NCBI RefSeq assembly: GCF_001713395.1
Contig: NZ_CP016452.1
Location: 1,736,001-1,800,000, forward strand
Source of the DNA: Sinorhizobium sp. RAC02
GTDB taxonomy: Bacteria; Pseudomonadota; Alphaproteobacteria; Rhizobiales; Rhizobiaceae
DNA: 64,000 bases
Reading direction: 5' to 3'
Shown: positions 51,594-59,307 of the stretch, in pieces
Numbering within the stretch: position 1 is the first letter of the stretch
Layout: each line of letters opens with the position of its first letter
The notes under the pieces: model-generated
What the model was told of the DNA's origin: nothing
Seen by the model: the letters and a program-made list of their open reading frames with translations, nothing else
The model's database searches: none
Program-made: the position numbers and the translations under genes

Positions 51594-53894
51594 ATGGAAG
51601 ACCTGCCATCGCATCACCTGTCAGAATACATGCAGCCGTCCGACACATTCAAGCACCGTTCCGACCACGATGATCACGTCAGCGAGAGCCGGATCAGCCA
51701 CATGATACAGCAAAATGCCGGCTCCCGCACGGACGGCCAAGGGGTCGAGTTGACGAAGCTGCTGGACGCTTATCAGGCCGCGCTCGACCGACACGCCATC
51801 GTCGCCGTCACCGACAGGCGAAGTAGGATACTCTCTGCCAACAGGCAATTCTGTGCGGTGAGCGGCTATCGCGAAGAGGAGCTCGTTGGTCAGCCGCACC
51901 GTCTCGTCAATTCCGGATACCATCCAGGCGAATTCTTCCAATCCATGTGGAGAACGATCGCCGACGGTCAGGTTTGGCACGGCGAGATCTGCAACCGTGC
52001 GAAGGGTGGCAACCTCTATTGGGTCGACACGACCATTGTTCCGCTCATCGGCTTCGACGGGCGCGTGGAGGCCTATATTTCGGTACGCTACGACATCACC
52101 AAGCGCAAGGCGGCCGAGCAGGCCCTGCGCGAAGAGGTCGAACGGCGACGCGATGCCGAGGCGCTGCTCGTCGACGTCATGGAGACGGTGCCGGACGGCA
52201 TTGCTGCCTTCGATGCGAATGACCGCCTCGTTCTCTTCAACCGTTCCTATGCAAATCTTCATGTGCGTTCGGCCGAGGCAATCCGAATTGGAGCCAGTTT
52301 CGAGTCCATCCTGCGGCACGGGCTGGAAAACGGCCAATACGTCCTTCCGCGCAAGACGGGCGGGTCCCATCAGGCATGGCTTCGCGCCCGGTTGCGCGCG
52401 CACAGCAACCCTGGACGAAGTACAGTGCAGGAGCTGTCCGACGGTCGCTGGATACAAATTCGAGAGCGCCGCTCCACCTCCGGCAATACGGTCGGGACGC
52501 GCACCGACATCACCGAGCTGAAGCGTTCGGAATCGGCTATCAAGTTCCTCGCGGAGCACGATCCGCTTACCGGGCTGTTGAACCGGTCGGTGCTTTCCCA
52601 ACGGCTCGACGAAGCTGTAGCGGCCTGCCGACGCAATCAAACTGGCGGCCTGCTGATGGTCATGGATCTCGACGGCTTCAAAAAGATCAACGATTCCATG
52701 GGCCACGCGGCGGGCGATGCCTTGCTCAAGACCGTCGCACAGCGCCTCATGGAGACGCTCCGCCGCTCAGATACCGTAGTTCGGCTCGGCGGCGACGAGT
52801 TCGCAGTCATCGTACCGCAGCTCGGCCAGCGCGATAAAATAGACGCGCTCGCACAGCGGTTGCTTGCAGCAATCCAGCGCTCGACCGCGATCCAGCGTCG
52901 CACGCTGACGCCGCGGCTCAGTCTCGGCATCGCGCGCTTCCCACAGGACGGTCATACGCTGGAGGCGTTGCTGCGAAAGGCCGACATGGCACTCTATCGG
53001 GCCAAAGCCGAGGGCCGCGGCACCTACCGCATCTTCACGCGCGCCATGCGCGCCCATGTCGAACAACGCGGTCGCCTTACCACCGCGCTCACCAAGGCCG
53101 TTGCCCGTGGCGCGATCGACATCGCGCTGCAACCGCAGTTCACGCTTTGCGATCGCAAGCTCACGGGCTTCGAGGCGTTGGCGCGCTGGAACCATGAGGG
53201 GCGGCCGGTCAGTCCGTCCGACTTCATCGCCATCGCCGAGGAAAGCGGCTTGATAGGCGATCTCGGGAATCAGGTCCTGAACAAGGCCCTCGAAGCGGTC
53301 AGCGGTTTGCGGCGGAATGGCATCAAGACAGGTCCGGTCGCGATTAACATCGCCTCGGCACAGATACGGCATGCCGGCTTCATCTCCATGCTTCAAGCGA
53401 ATGTTCACCGCCACGGCTTGAGACCTGGCGACGTCGAAATCGAACTTACCGAGAACATCCTGCTCGATGAAGCTGGCGATGAGATCGCCAGCACGCTGAA
53501 GACATTGCAAAGTGCAGGCTTTTCCATTGCACTAGACGACTTCGGGACTGGCTATGCCTCGCTTTCTCACCTCGGCCGCTTTCCCATTGATCGCATCAAG
53601 ATAGACCATGGCTTCGTGTCCCGGATAAGCAGCACGCAGGATACCTGTACAATCGTTCGTGCGATCATCGGCCTTGCCCATGCCCTCGGCATGACAGTCG
53701 TTGCCGAGGGCATTGAAACGCCTGACCAGTTGGAGCAGCTACTGGCCTATGGTTGTGATTTTGGCCAGGGTTACCTGTTTTCGCCGCCGCTTGCGCCAGA
53801 CCAGCTGGCGACCTGCTTCCGCCACGGAATGGATTTCGCCCCAACTGCAGCAGTCCTCGGCGGACCTCCCGGCGCGGCCCGACCCAACACTTGA
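51594..53894 (+). CDS. PAS-PAS-GGDEF-EAL cyclic-di-GMP signalling protein
   Basis: A 766-residue cytosolic protein without membrane segments. PAS-type sensor domains lie near residues 60-175 (ILSANRQFCAVSGYREEELVGQPHRLVNSGYHP) and 190-310, then a GGDEF domain with the intact motif at 399-403 and an EAL domain with EAL at 527-529. EAL residues for metal and substrate (ELTEN, ALDDFGTGYASLSHL, KIDHGF, VAEGIET) look intact. It may therefore both make and degrade c-di-GMP, controlling motility, attachment or polysaccharide in response to a redox or small-molecule signal. GGAG lies 6 nt before the ATG. It is single-gene with no evident operon partner. Confidence 0.9.
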   Translation: MEDLPSHHLSEYMQPSDTFKHRSDHDDHVSESRISHMIQQNAGSRTDGQGVELTKLLDAYQAALDRHAIVAVTDRRSRILSANRQFCAVSGYREEELVGQPHRLVNSGYHPGEFFQSMWRTIADGQVWHGEICNRAKGGNLYWVDTTIVPLIGFDGRVEAYISVRYDITKRKAAEQALREEVERRRDAEALLVDVMETVPDGIAAFDANDRLVLFNRSYANLHVRSAEAIRIGASFESILRHGLENGQYVLPRKTGGSHQAWLRARLRAHSNPGRSTVQELSDGRWIQIRERRSTSGNTVGTRTDITELKRSESAIKFLAEHDPLTGLLNRSVLSQRLDEAVAACRRNQTGGLLMVMDLDGFKKINDSMGHAAGDALLKTVAQRLMETLRRSDTVVRLGGDEFAVIVPQLGQRDKIDALAQRLLAAIQRSTAIQRRTLTPRLSLGIARFPQDGHTLEALLRKADMALYRAKAEGRGTYRIFTRAMRAHVEQRGRLTTALTKAVARGAIDIALQPQFTLCDRKLTGFEALARWNHEGRPVSPSDFIAIAEESGLIGDLGNQVLNKALEAVSGLRRNGIKTGPVAINIASAQIRHAGFISMLQANVHRHGLRPGDVEIELTENILLDEAGDEIASTLKTLQSAGFSIALDDFGTGYASLSHLGRFPIDRIKIDHGFVSRISSTQDTCTIVRAIIGLAHALGMTVVAEGIETPDQLEQLLAYGCDFGQGYLFSPPLAPDQLATCFRHGMDFAPTAAVLGGPPGAARPNT

Positions 53895-54179
53895 TCCTGG
53901 TTTGCGGCCATTGCACTCCGGGGCTGAAGGAGAGCCGCGACGCAAACCGCCCGGGAAGGTAGGTCGCGGCAACCGCAGCGGTGCCACTCAACCGTGGGTG
54001 AAGTGCATCGCACGATCGCCTTCATCGGAAACGTCCTTTTGTGAAAGGCGAAACGAGAACACCCGACAGGGCGGCGGTTCCCTCCCGCGCATGGTCGTGC
54101 GGATGAGGAGTTGCAGGACCGTGAAGCAATGCATAAATTGCGTCCGCGGCGCTAAGGCCGTTCAGATCACGAGGATAGA
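53895..54179. other. Leader region upstream of the cold-shock gene
   Basis: A 285-bp stretch with no convincing gene. Part of it is probably the long 5' untranslated leader typical of cspA-type genes, whose folding changes with temperature. No sharp promoter element was identified by eye. Confidence 0.35.
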
Positions 54180-54383
54180 ATGGCAACTGGAACCGTAAAA
54201 TTTTTCAATCAGGACAAGGGCTTTGGCTTCATCACGCCGGATAGCGGCGGGCCAGACGTATTTGTCCACGTGTCGGCCTTGCAGGCTGGCGGCTCGCTTC
54301 AGGACGGCCAAAAGGTCAGCTATGACGTTGGCCAGGACCGCAAGACCGGAAAGTCGAAGGCGGAAAACGTTCACTCGATCTGA
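54180..54383 (+). CDS. Cold-shock domain protein (CspA family)
   Basis: A 67-residue single cold-shock domain protein. [18 protein letters not shown] and DVFVHVSAL carry the RNP1 and RNP2 single-strand nucleic-acid-binding motifs. It acts as an RNA chaperone; rhizobia have several such paralogues, only some of them cold-induced. The ATG follows an AGGAT ribosome site. A 12-bp hairpin follows the gene. Confidence 0.95.
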   Translation: MATGTVKFFNQDKGFGFITPDSGGPDVFVHVSALQAGGSLQDGQKVSYDVGQDRKTGKSKAENVHSI

Positions 54384-54399
54384 TCGAGCACCATGTGCG

Positions 54400-54433
54400 G
54401 CCTTGCGATGCCAGATGAGGCGCATCGCAAGGC
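54400..54433 (+). terminator. Likely terminator hairpin after the cold-shock gene
   Basis: A perfect 12-bp stem (GCCTTGCGATGC, ten-base loop, GCATCGCAAGGC) 17 nt after the stop. No clear U-run follows, so termination is probable rather than certain. The rest of the 394-bp gap up to 54777 shows no credible gene. Confidence 0.6.
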
Positions 54434-54777
54434 CGCTACCGTATCAAAGAGCAGCGGGTTCTCGCAGGAAACACCCCGCACTCGCCGCAGCCGCAGATAC
54501 CTTGCAGCGGTGGTTACAATATGACCGGGATCATCCGACAGCCCCCTCAGTGCCGGTTTCGCCCTGCTACTCCTCGCTTCCGTTCTCGCTGCTCCTGGTG
54601 GGTGTCAGCGTGACGAATAGCCTCCTTGATCGCCGAAAGTGTCTGAAACCGCCCCTATCGAGCGGATTCATTTGCTCGGCGCCGAGCGAAGCAGATTTAT
54701 TGTGCAGCGCAGCAACCATATCTCCATCCAGGGGTTAGAGTGGACGCGCCAGCCCGGCGCGTCACCTGGAGCACCCG

Positions 54778-55869
54778 ATGAGATCCTTATCCGATACACT
54801 CGAACGCCTCGCGCGGATGCGGTCGAGCAAACCCACGACACCAACCGCCTCCTCCATCCTGAGAAAGCTCGATCATTTCGGGAGCAACCCCGGCGCCCTG
54901 TCAGCCTGGCACCATATACCCAAGCAATTGCCGGTCGCACCGGCCTTGGTGGTCGTGCTGCACGGCTGCACGCAGACCGCCGCCGGCTACGACGCCGGTT
55001 CTGGCTGGACCGCGCTGGCCGAGGACGACGGCTTCGTGGTGCTCTTTCCCGAACAGGTTCGGCAGAACAATGCGAACCTGTGCTTCAACTGGTTCAGCGT
55101 CGCTGACACGCAGCGCGATCGGGGCGAGGCGCTGTCCATCCGGCAGATGATTGCGACGATGGTCGCTACCCACCCTATCGATGAACGGCGGATCTACATC
55201 ACTGGCCTCTCGGCGGGCGGCGCGATGGCAAATGCCATGATGGCCTGCTACCCGGACGTGTTTGCGGGTGGCGCCATCATCGCCGGCCTTCCCTATGCTG
55301 CCGCTTCGAGCATTCCGGAGGCGTTTGATCGCATGCGCGGTCACGGACTTGCCCCGACCAATGTCGCGCAGACAAGCCTGCGCGCCGCCTCGCGGCATGA
55401 TGGCGCGTGGCCGACGATTTCCGTCTGGCATGGAGCGAGCGACAAGACGGTGGTTCCCGAAAATGCGGCGGCGATCGTCGCGCAATGGCGCGGCGTGCAT
55501 GGCCTGGCGGACCACCCGACCGCATCGGAAACATTTAACCGGCATTCCCGATCGGTGTGGCGTGATGCGCACAGCAGGGATGCGATAGAGCTTTACCAGA
55601 TCTCCGGCATGGGACACGGAACGCCCATCGACGCATCCTCGGGCTATGGCAGGGGCGCACCCTTCATGCTCGATGTCGGCATATCCTCCACGGTAGAGAT
55701 CGCACGAAACTGGGGCCTTGTCGCCTCCTTCGAGCGTCGCGAAAATACGAGACCCGAAACATCGCGGGAGCAGCCGGCCGCGCGCCAAACGCCGCCAAGC
55801 GGCGGCGCTGAAAACAAGATTCAATCAGTCATCGAGAAAGCACTGCGCTCGGCCGGGCTGATGAAATGA
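54778..55869 (+). CDS. PHB-depolymerase-family esterase
   Basis: A 363-residue alpha/beta-hydrolase of the LpqC/PhaZ-like (esterase PHB) family. VVVLHGCTQTAAGYDAGSGW forms the oxyanion region, the lipase box with the nucleophile is GLSAGGAMANAM, the acid is in VWHGASDKTVVP and the His in ISGMGHGTPID. It hydrolyses esters such as polyhydroxyalkanoate fragments, feruloyl or acetylated polysaccharides; the actual substrate is unknown. No clear signal peptide is present. GGAG lies 7 nt upstream of the ATG. Confidence 0.85.
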   Translation: MRSLSDTLERLARMRSSKPTTPTASSILRKLDHFGSNPGALSAWHHIPKQLPVAPALVVVLHGCTQTAAGYDAGSGWTALAEDDGFVVLFPEQVRQNNANLCFNWFSVADTQRDRGEALSIRQMIATMVATHPIDERRIYITGLSAGGAMANAMMACYPDVFAGGAIIAGLPYAAASSIPEAFDRMRGHGLAPTNVAQTSLRAASRHDGAWPTISVWHGASDKTVVPENAAAIVAQWRGVHGLADHPTASETFNRHSRSVWRDAHSRDAIELYQISGMGHGTPIDASSGYGRGAPFMLDVGISSTVEIARNWGLVASFERRENTRPETSREQPAARQTPPSGGAENKIQSVIEKALRSAGLMK

Positions 55870-56189
55870 GAAGCCGGTCCCCAACCTATCGCACTCTACG
55901 TTCCGCCCGGCGGAACGTCATCTCCGCTCGAAGGCTTGTGAGTCCAGCCCACCCGAAAATGTGATCGGATTTTCGAATGTCTGCAGAAAGGACATTGAAC
56001 GACCTCTTCCTTGAGGCGCGGAAGAAAGAGGTCGGCGTTCAGGGTTCTCAAATCGCTTGAGCGCCGGTCATTATAGGATGCCGTATTGGAGCCCAGAGGT
56101 TCTGGCACCGCTGCGAGGCGGCGTGAAATGGACGATGCGCGATGGCTGACGATTGCACCATCCCCGCCCGGCAAGGTTGGGGGGGCGCC
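55870..56189. other. Intergenic gap with a hairpin after the esterase gene
   Basis: These 320 bp hold no convincing gene. A palindrome ACGTTCCG-N5-CGGAACGT (55898-55918) just after the esterase stop could act as a terminator or mRNA end, though no U-run follows. The remainder lies between convergent genes. Confidence 0.45.
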
Positions 56190-56864
56190 CTAGTGCTTGG
56201 TCGCCATCCACAGAACATGGCGGGCACCACCGCGCTTGCCATTGGCGCGCACGTTCACCTCGTCGGTAGCAAAGCCTACGTCACGCAACCGGCGTGTAAA
56301 AGCGCTATCCGGCGCGGATGACCAGACGCCCAGCACCCCGCCTGCCCGTAGAGCAACCTTAGCGGCACGAAGGCCATTGTGGTTATAGAGGCTGTCGTTG
56401 GAGGCGCGCGTCAGGCCATCGGGACCGTTGTCGACATCAAGCAGGATGGCATCGAAGGCGGCCTTCGTCGACCGGATCAGCGCACCGACATCAACGACAT
56501 GGATCTTGACGCGTGGATCATCGAGTGTGCCGTTGTGGAGATCGGCCATGGGTCCGCGCGCCCAATCGACGATCGCCGGAACGAGCTCCGCGACAACGAT
56601 ATGGGCGTCGTCGGCCAGGGCACCAAGAGCGGCCCGCAACGTGAACCCCATGCCGAGGCCACCGATCAATATGCTGGCGTTTTTCCGACCGGCAATCCGC
56701 TCGCAGCCAAGCGTCGCTAGCGCCTCTTCCGAACCGCTCAGCCTGCTGTTCATCAGCTCTGTCGCGCCAAGCATGATGGAAAACTCGCTACCCCGCTGCT
56801 TCAGGCGCAGCTCGCCGCCATCACCGGGAATGGGTGCACGATCGAGCTGAATCCAAGGAAGCAT
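56190..56864 (-). CDS. Spermidine-synthase-like class-I SAM-fold protein
   Basis: A 224-residue protein of the spermine/spermidine-synthase-like group. ILIGGLGMGFTLRAAL is the Rossmann nucleotide motif, VAELVPAIVDWAR the acidic ribose-binding strand, and DAILLDVDNGPDGLT the active-site strand. It is shorter than true spermidine synthases (about 290 residues), lacking the N-terminal beta-barrel, so polyamine synthesis is doubtful; it is more likely an uncharacterised methyl- or aminopropyl-transferase. Confidence 0.78.
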   Translation of the reverse strand: MLPWIQLDRAPIPGDGGELRLKQRGSEFSIMLGATELMNSRLSGSEEALATLGCERIAGRKNASILIGGLGMGFTLRAALGALADDAHIVVAELVPAIVDWARGPMADLHNGTLDDPRVKIHVVDVGALIRSTKAAFDAILLDVDNGPDGLTRASNDSLYNHNGLRAAKVALRAGGVLGVWSSAPDSAFTRRLRDVGFATDEVNVRANGKRGGARHVLWMATKH

Positions 56865-56977
56865 CGGCGTATCTCATTGTGTTGTTCAGAGGGCCTCGTA
56901 ACATGAGTGCCGCACCAAACACATCATATTATTGACGAGCCGGAAAGCAATGAACCGCGCCAGTTCGCGGCTCCTGT

Positions 56978-57100
56978 GCCGAACAGGAACGGGTGAGCGT
57001 TTTCACCCATGCCGCCATCTGGCAGGGCTTTAGTGCCTGGCCTTTGTCAATCGATGCCTACACCCGCTCCATCGTCGGCTGGCGGTTAACCCGGACCGGC
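56978..57100 (+). pseudogene. IS3-family transposase remnant (orfB catalytic-core fragment)
   Basis: Translation reads PNRNG, then after a one-base frameshift VSVFTHAAIWQGFSAWPLSI and DAYTRSIVGWRLTRT. This aligns by eye with the IS407/IS3 OrfB core (pattern PN..WV.DFTYVATW.GF...F.ID.Y.R.IVGWR.S.T). Both ends are missing, the frame is broken, and no terminal inverted repeats are recognisable. It marks an old insertion in a decaying stretch. Confidence 0.65.
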
Positions 57101-57196
57101 GGCCCCACATCACGAAAGCTCGGTTTCTCACAAAAACCCAGGGCGAAGACGACCCGTTTCCGAACCGCCTTCATCTCGAAGCTCCCGCGCATTGTC

Positions 57197-57450
57197 TCAA
57201 CGCCTGCGATGCAGGAGCATCCCGGCATGATGGAGTACACCACCGCCAAAATCGCCGTCGGCCGTGAAGCCGGCATCGTCCCGGTACTCGATATGGTTGT
57301 CGGAAACGTCATATCGTCCCTGGTAGGCGCTTTCGCGCTGGCCACGCGCCTCGTCATAGCGCCCGTTCGCAAGCAGTTCATGCCGGACGCGTCCCTCCGC
57401 GGCTACCCACACCACAGGCCGACATAAGGATGGGCGATGGCGTCCCGCAT
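57197..57450 (-). pseudogene. Atu4866-family gene broken by a 5-bp tandem duplication
   Basis: The reading frame starts MRDAIAHPYVGLW, then ends in CG-stop. Five bases later the expected continuation resumes in another frame: VAAEGRVRHELLANGRYDEA, then AYQGRYDVSDNHIEY and DDAGFTADGDF...LHHAGM, the Atu4866 family pattern. The break coincides with TGTGGTGTGG on the coding strand (CCACACCACA near 57409-57418), a perfect tandem duplication of TGTGG. Removing one copy restores a single 82-residue frame of normal family length. GGAAGGG precedes the ATG. The family's function is unknown; this copy is a recent pseudogene or a phase-variable state. Confidence 0.75.
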
Positions 57451-57651
57451 CACTCGACCCTTCCCAAGAACGTTTCGATGGCTTGCGGCTCTACGACCCA
57501 GGCATAGTTGGCTCTGCGCCATCAGTAGGTTCCGGCTGTTTGTCATAGCCACCTCCTCCTTGACGCCACTAGAATCTTTCGGGAGCTTCAAGGCATGCCT
57601 CATGGCCCCTCGTCACCACCGGGATGTCGCGCGAAACCGATCAGGAGGTGC

Positions 57652-57974
57652 ACCGCGGGTTCTGCTCGAGGTCATCGTGGAGCAGGTCCGGGTCCAGGTC
57701 CTCACCAGTCGTGTGTCAATCGATCATGGCGCGCAATCGTTGGACACCAGCGTCCGGACACTGCAACGGGAATTGAATCGTGGGCACCGATTTTCGCGGA
57801 TTGTCGAGCGCAACAAGGGTTCCGCGACCCACTGAACTCCCGCAACACACCAACGGCTCGATCACGCCGGTATCGGCCGAATTGGGATATTCGTCTCCAG
57901 CCAACTTCGGGCACACTTTCCGAAAGGCAACCAGCCGCGGGCCGTGGGAGTTTCGCTCGACTGTCTCTTGTTGA
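57652..57974 (+). pseudogene. AraC-family regulator remnant, frameshifted
   Basis: Two pieces of an AraC-type DNA-binding domain lie in different frames. The first, ending in a stop at about 57835, reads SIDHGAQSLDTSVRTLQREL (first HTH). The second, ending at 57974, reads NGSITPVSAELGYSSPANFG then HTFRKATSRGPWEFR (second HTH). The linker is disrupted and no intact N-terminal sensor domain is seen. It is a decayed gene next to the IS3 and Atu4866 remnants. Confidence 0.65.
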
Positions 57975-58078
57975 CAGGCCCACATCGACCGTTCGGCAAC
58001 ACGAACGTCACTTGGCAATACCAACTGTTTAGCGAATCTAGACAGCTATGGTCGTCAAAGACCAGGGGATGCGAGCGG

Positions 58079-58534
58079 TCAATCTTCCTCTATGGCGCCT
58101 CGGTCCATTTGCATTTGCCGCACCATGTTTCGTCCCGCGAGCGCCAGTTCAAACAAGAAGACAACGAGCGATCCAATGAGCGAGACGATGGCTCCTCCGA
58201 AGAACCAGAAGAGGTTTTCCTGGCGCAATTCGATGGCAAGAGTGCCAGCGAGCAGATTCAAGATCGCGCCGCCCGTGCAAATGCCGGCCACCACGCCAAG
58301 CGTCACCGCAACTTCAAGCACAAGTGCCCTTCGCCGCAAATAGGCAAGCTGCGACCGAAAGATCTTGTTTTGCTGCTGCCCACGATCGGTGATCTCGTTC
58401 AGCCGGTCCGATACTCTCCCGAGGCGGATGGTATAGATGCTGACAAAGCCTGCGGTGCCGGCCAACAGGAAAACCGGCGCTAAAGACGTTTGGATAACGA
58501 CGGCAAGGTCACTGACAATCGGCGGTGTATCCAT
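58079..58534 (-). CDS. DUF2721 membrane protein
   Basis: A 151-residue protein matching the DUF2721 family: an N-terminal hydrophobic segment (TSLAPVFLLAGTAGFVSIYTIRLGRVSDR), a charged middle (QLAYLRRRALVLE), then two further membrane segments (VAVTLGVVAGICTGGAILNLL and FFGGAIVSLIGSLVVFLFEL). It is a small inner-membrane protein of unknown function. The ATG at 58534 with GAGGAG 5 nt upstream is preferred to a GTG two codons earlier. Confidence 0.85.
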   Translation of the reverse strand: MDTPPIVSDLAVVIQTSLAPVFLLAGTAGFVSIYTIRLGRVSDRLNEITDRGQQQNKIFRSQLAYLRRRALVLEVAVTLGVVAGICTGGAILNLLAGTLAIELRQENLFWFFGGAIVSLIGSLVVFLFELALAGRNMVRQMQMDRGAIEED

Positions 58535-58777
58535 AAGCACTCCTCAGGTGTCCATCGCAGGCATTCCACGTCACCCGGCCTGCGATCAGTTCACGTAGAC
58601 GACGACGCAGCGGCCGCTGTAGTTCTGGTAGCAGGTGCCTCCACAGCCCGGCGTTGCCGCCAGAGGCCTCGAGATCGACTTTCACCTGTTTCATCTCACT
58701 TGTCTTCTTGTCGAGTGGATGTCCGCGAGCATCCCAAAGATTTGGTCGTGTCGCTGGCGACCGCTTCATACCGGCAG

Positions 58778-59071
58778 TCATTGGTTCTGGCCGGGCTTTC
58801 GCCTTCCGAGGCCGAGAGCCTCGCGCAGTTCGGCAACCAGTAGATCGATAAGCTCCAGCCATTCACGGGTTCGCTCTTCGCGCAAATCCTCCGGCGTGGT
58901 CTGCGCAACCCTGGAGAGGGCGGCCTTGGCTTCGGCGAGTTCCTGGCAAAGATCGCAGAACGCCTCACTATGGTTCATCAGTCTGCGGATGGCGAGTTCG
59001 GCGTGCGGAAACCGGTGCGCCGCAGCGGCAAACGAAAGCTCCTTGCCGATCAGTCTGCCGTTCATCCCCAT
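58778..59071 (-). CDS. Small conserved-type hypothetical protein, helical
   Basis: A 97-residue predominantly helical protein (AELAIRRLMNHSEAFCDLCQ, ELAEAKAALSRV, REWLELIDLLVAELREAL). GGAGAGG precedes the ATG at 59071; an ATG two codons later also works. Short rhizobial proteins with a similar FRRL...F..LC.DLA.A..AL pattern exist, but no function is known to me. In the 243-bp gap between it and the DUF2721 gene, a short minus-strand frame reads CGGTCYQNYSGRCVVVYVN before a stop (about 58585-58675) but has no start codon, possibly the remnant of a small cysteine-rich peptide. Confidence 0.6.
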   Translation of the reverse strand: MGMNGRLIGKELSFAAAAHRFPHAELAIRRLMNHSEAFCDLCQELAEAKAALSRVAQTTPEDLREERTREWLELIDLLVAELREALGLGRRKPGQNQ

Positions 59072-59307
59072 CACGCCTCTCCGAGCAGCCATAGATTAGG
59101 GGGAGCCCTGCAGTACGCCTAGCGAGTTTCTGTAACCTACGTCGTATATTGCGGCGCCGAGCTTGTTGGCGGATGTTTGCCGGGTTCCGAAACCACCCGC
59201 GCAAGTAGCGGCTCTCTCTATTGCCGCGCAGACACCGGGTATGTAACCTGTCGCGGAGCGGTGCCTCTGGAACCAGAGACAGCGGTCTATGCAATCGGGG
59301 GGTTGCC

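Noticed and set aside
53701..54198. Open frames in the leader of the cold-shock gene
   Set aside because: Overlap the c-di-GMP gene end and the cspA start, with Arg/Ser-rich translations and no motif.
55896..56174. 92-codon minus-strand frame between esterase and spermidine-synthase-like genes
   Set aside because: Spans a hairpin and lacks any family signature or ribosome site.
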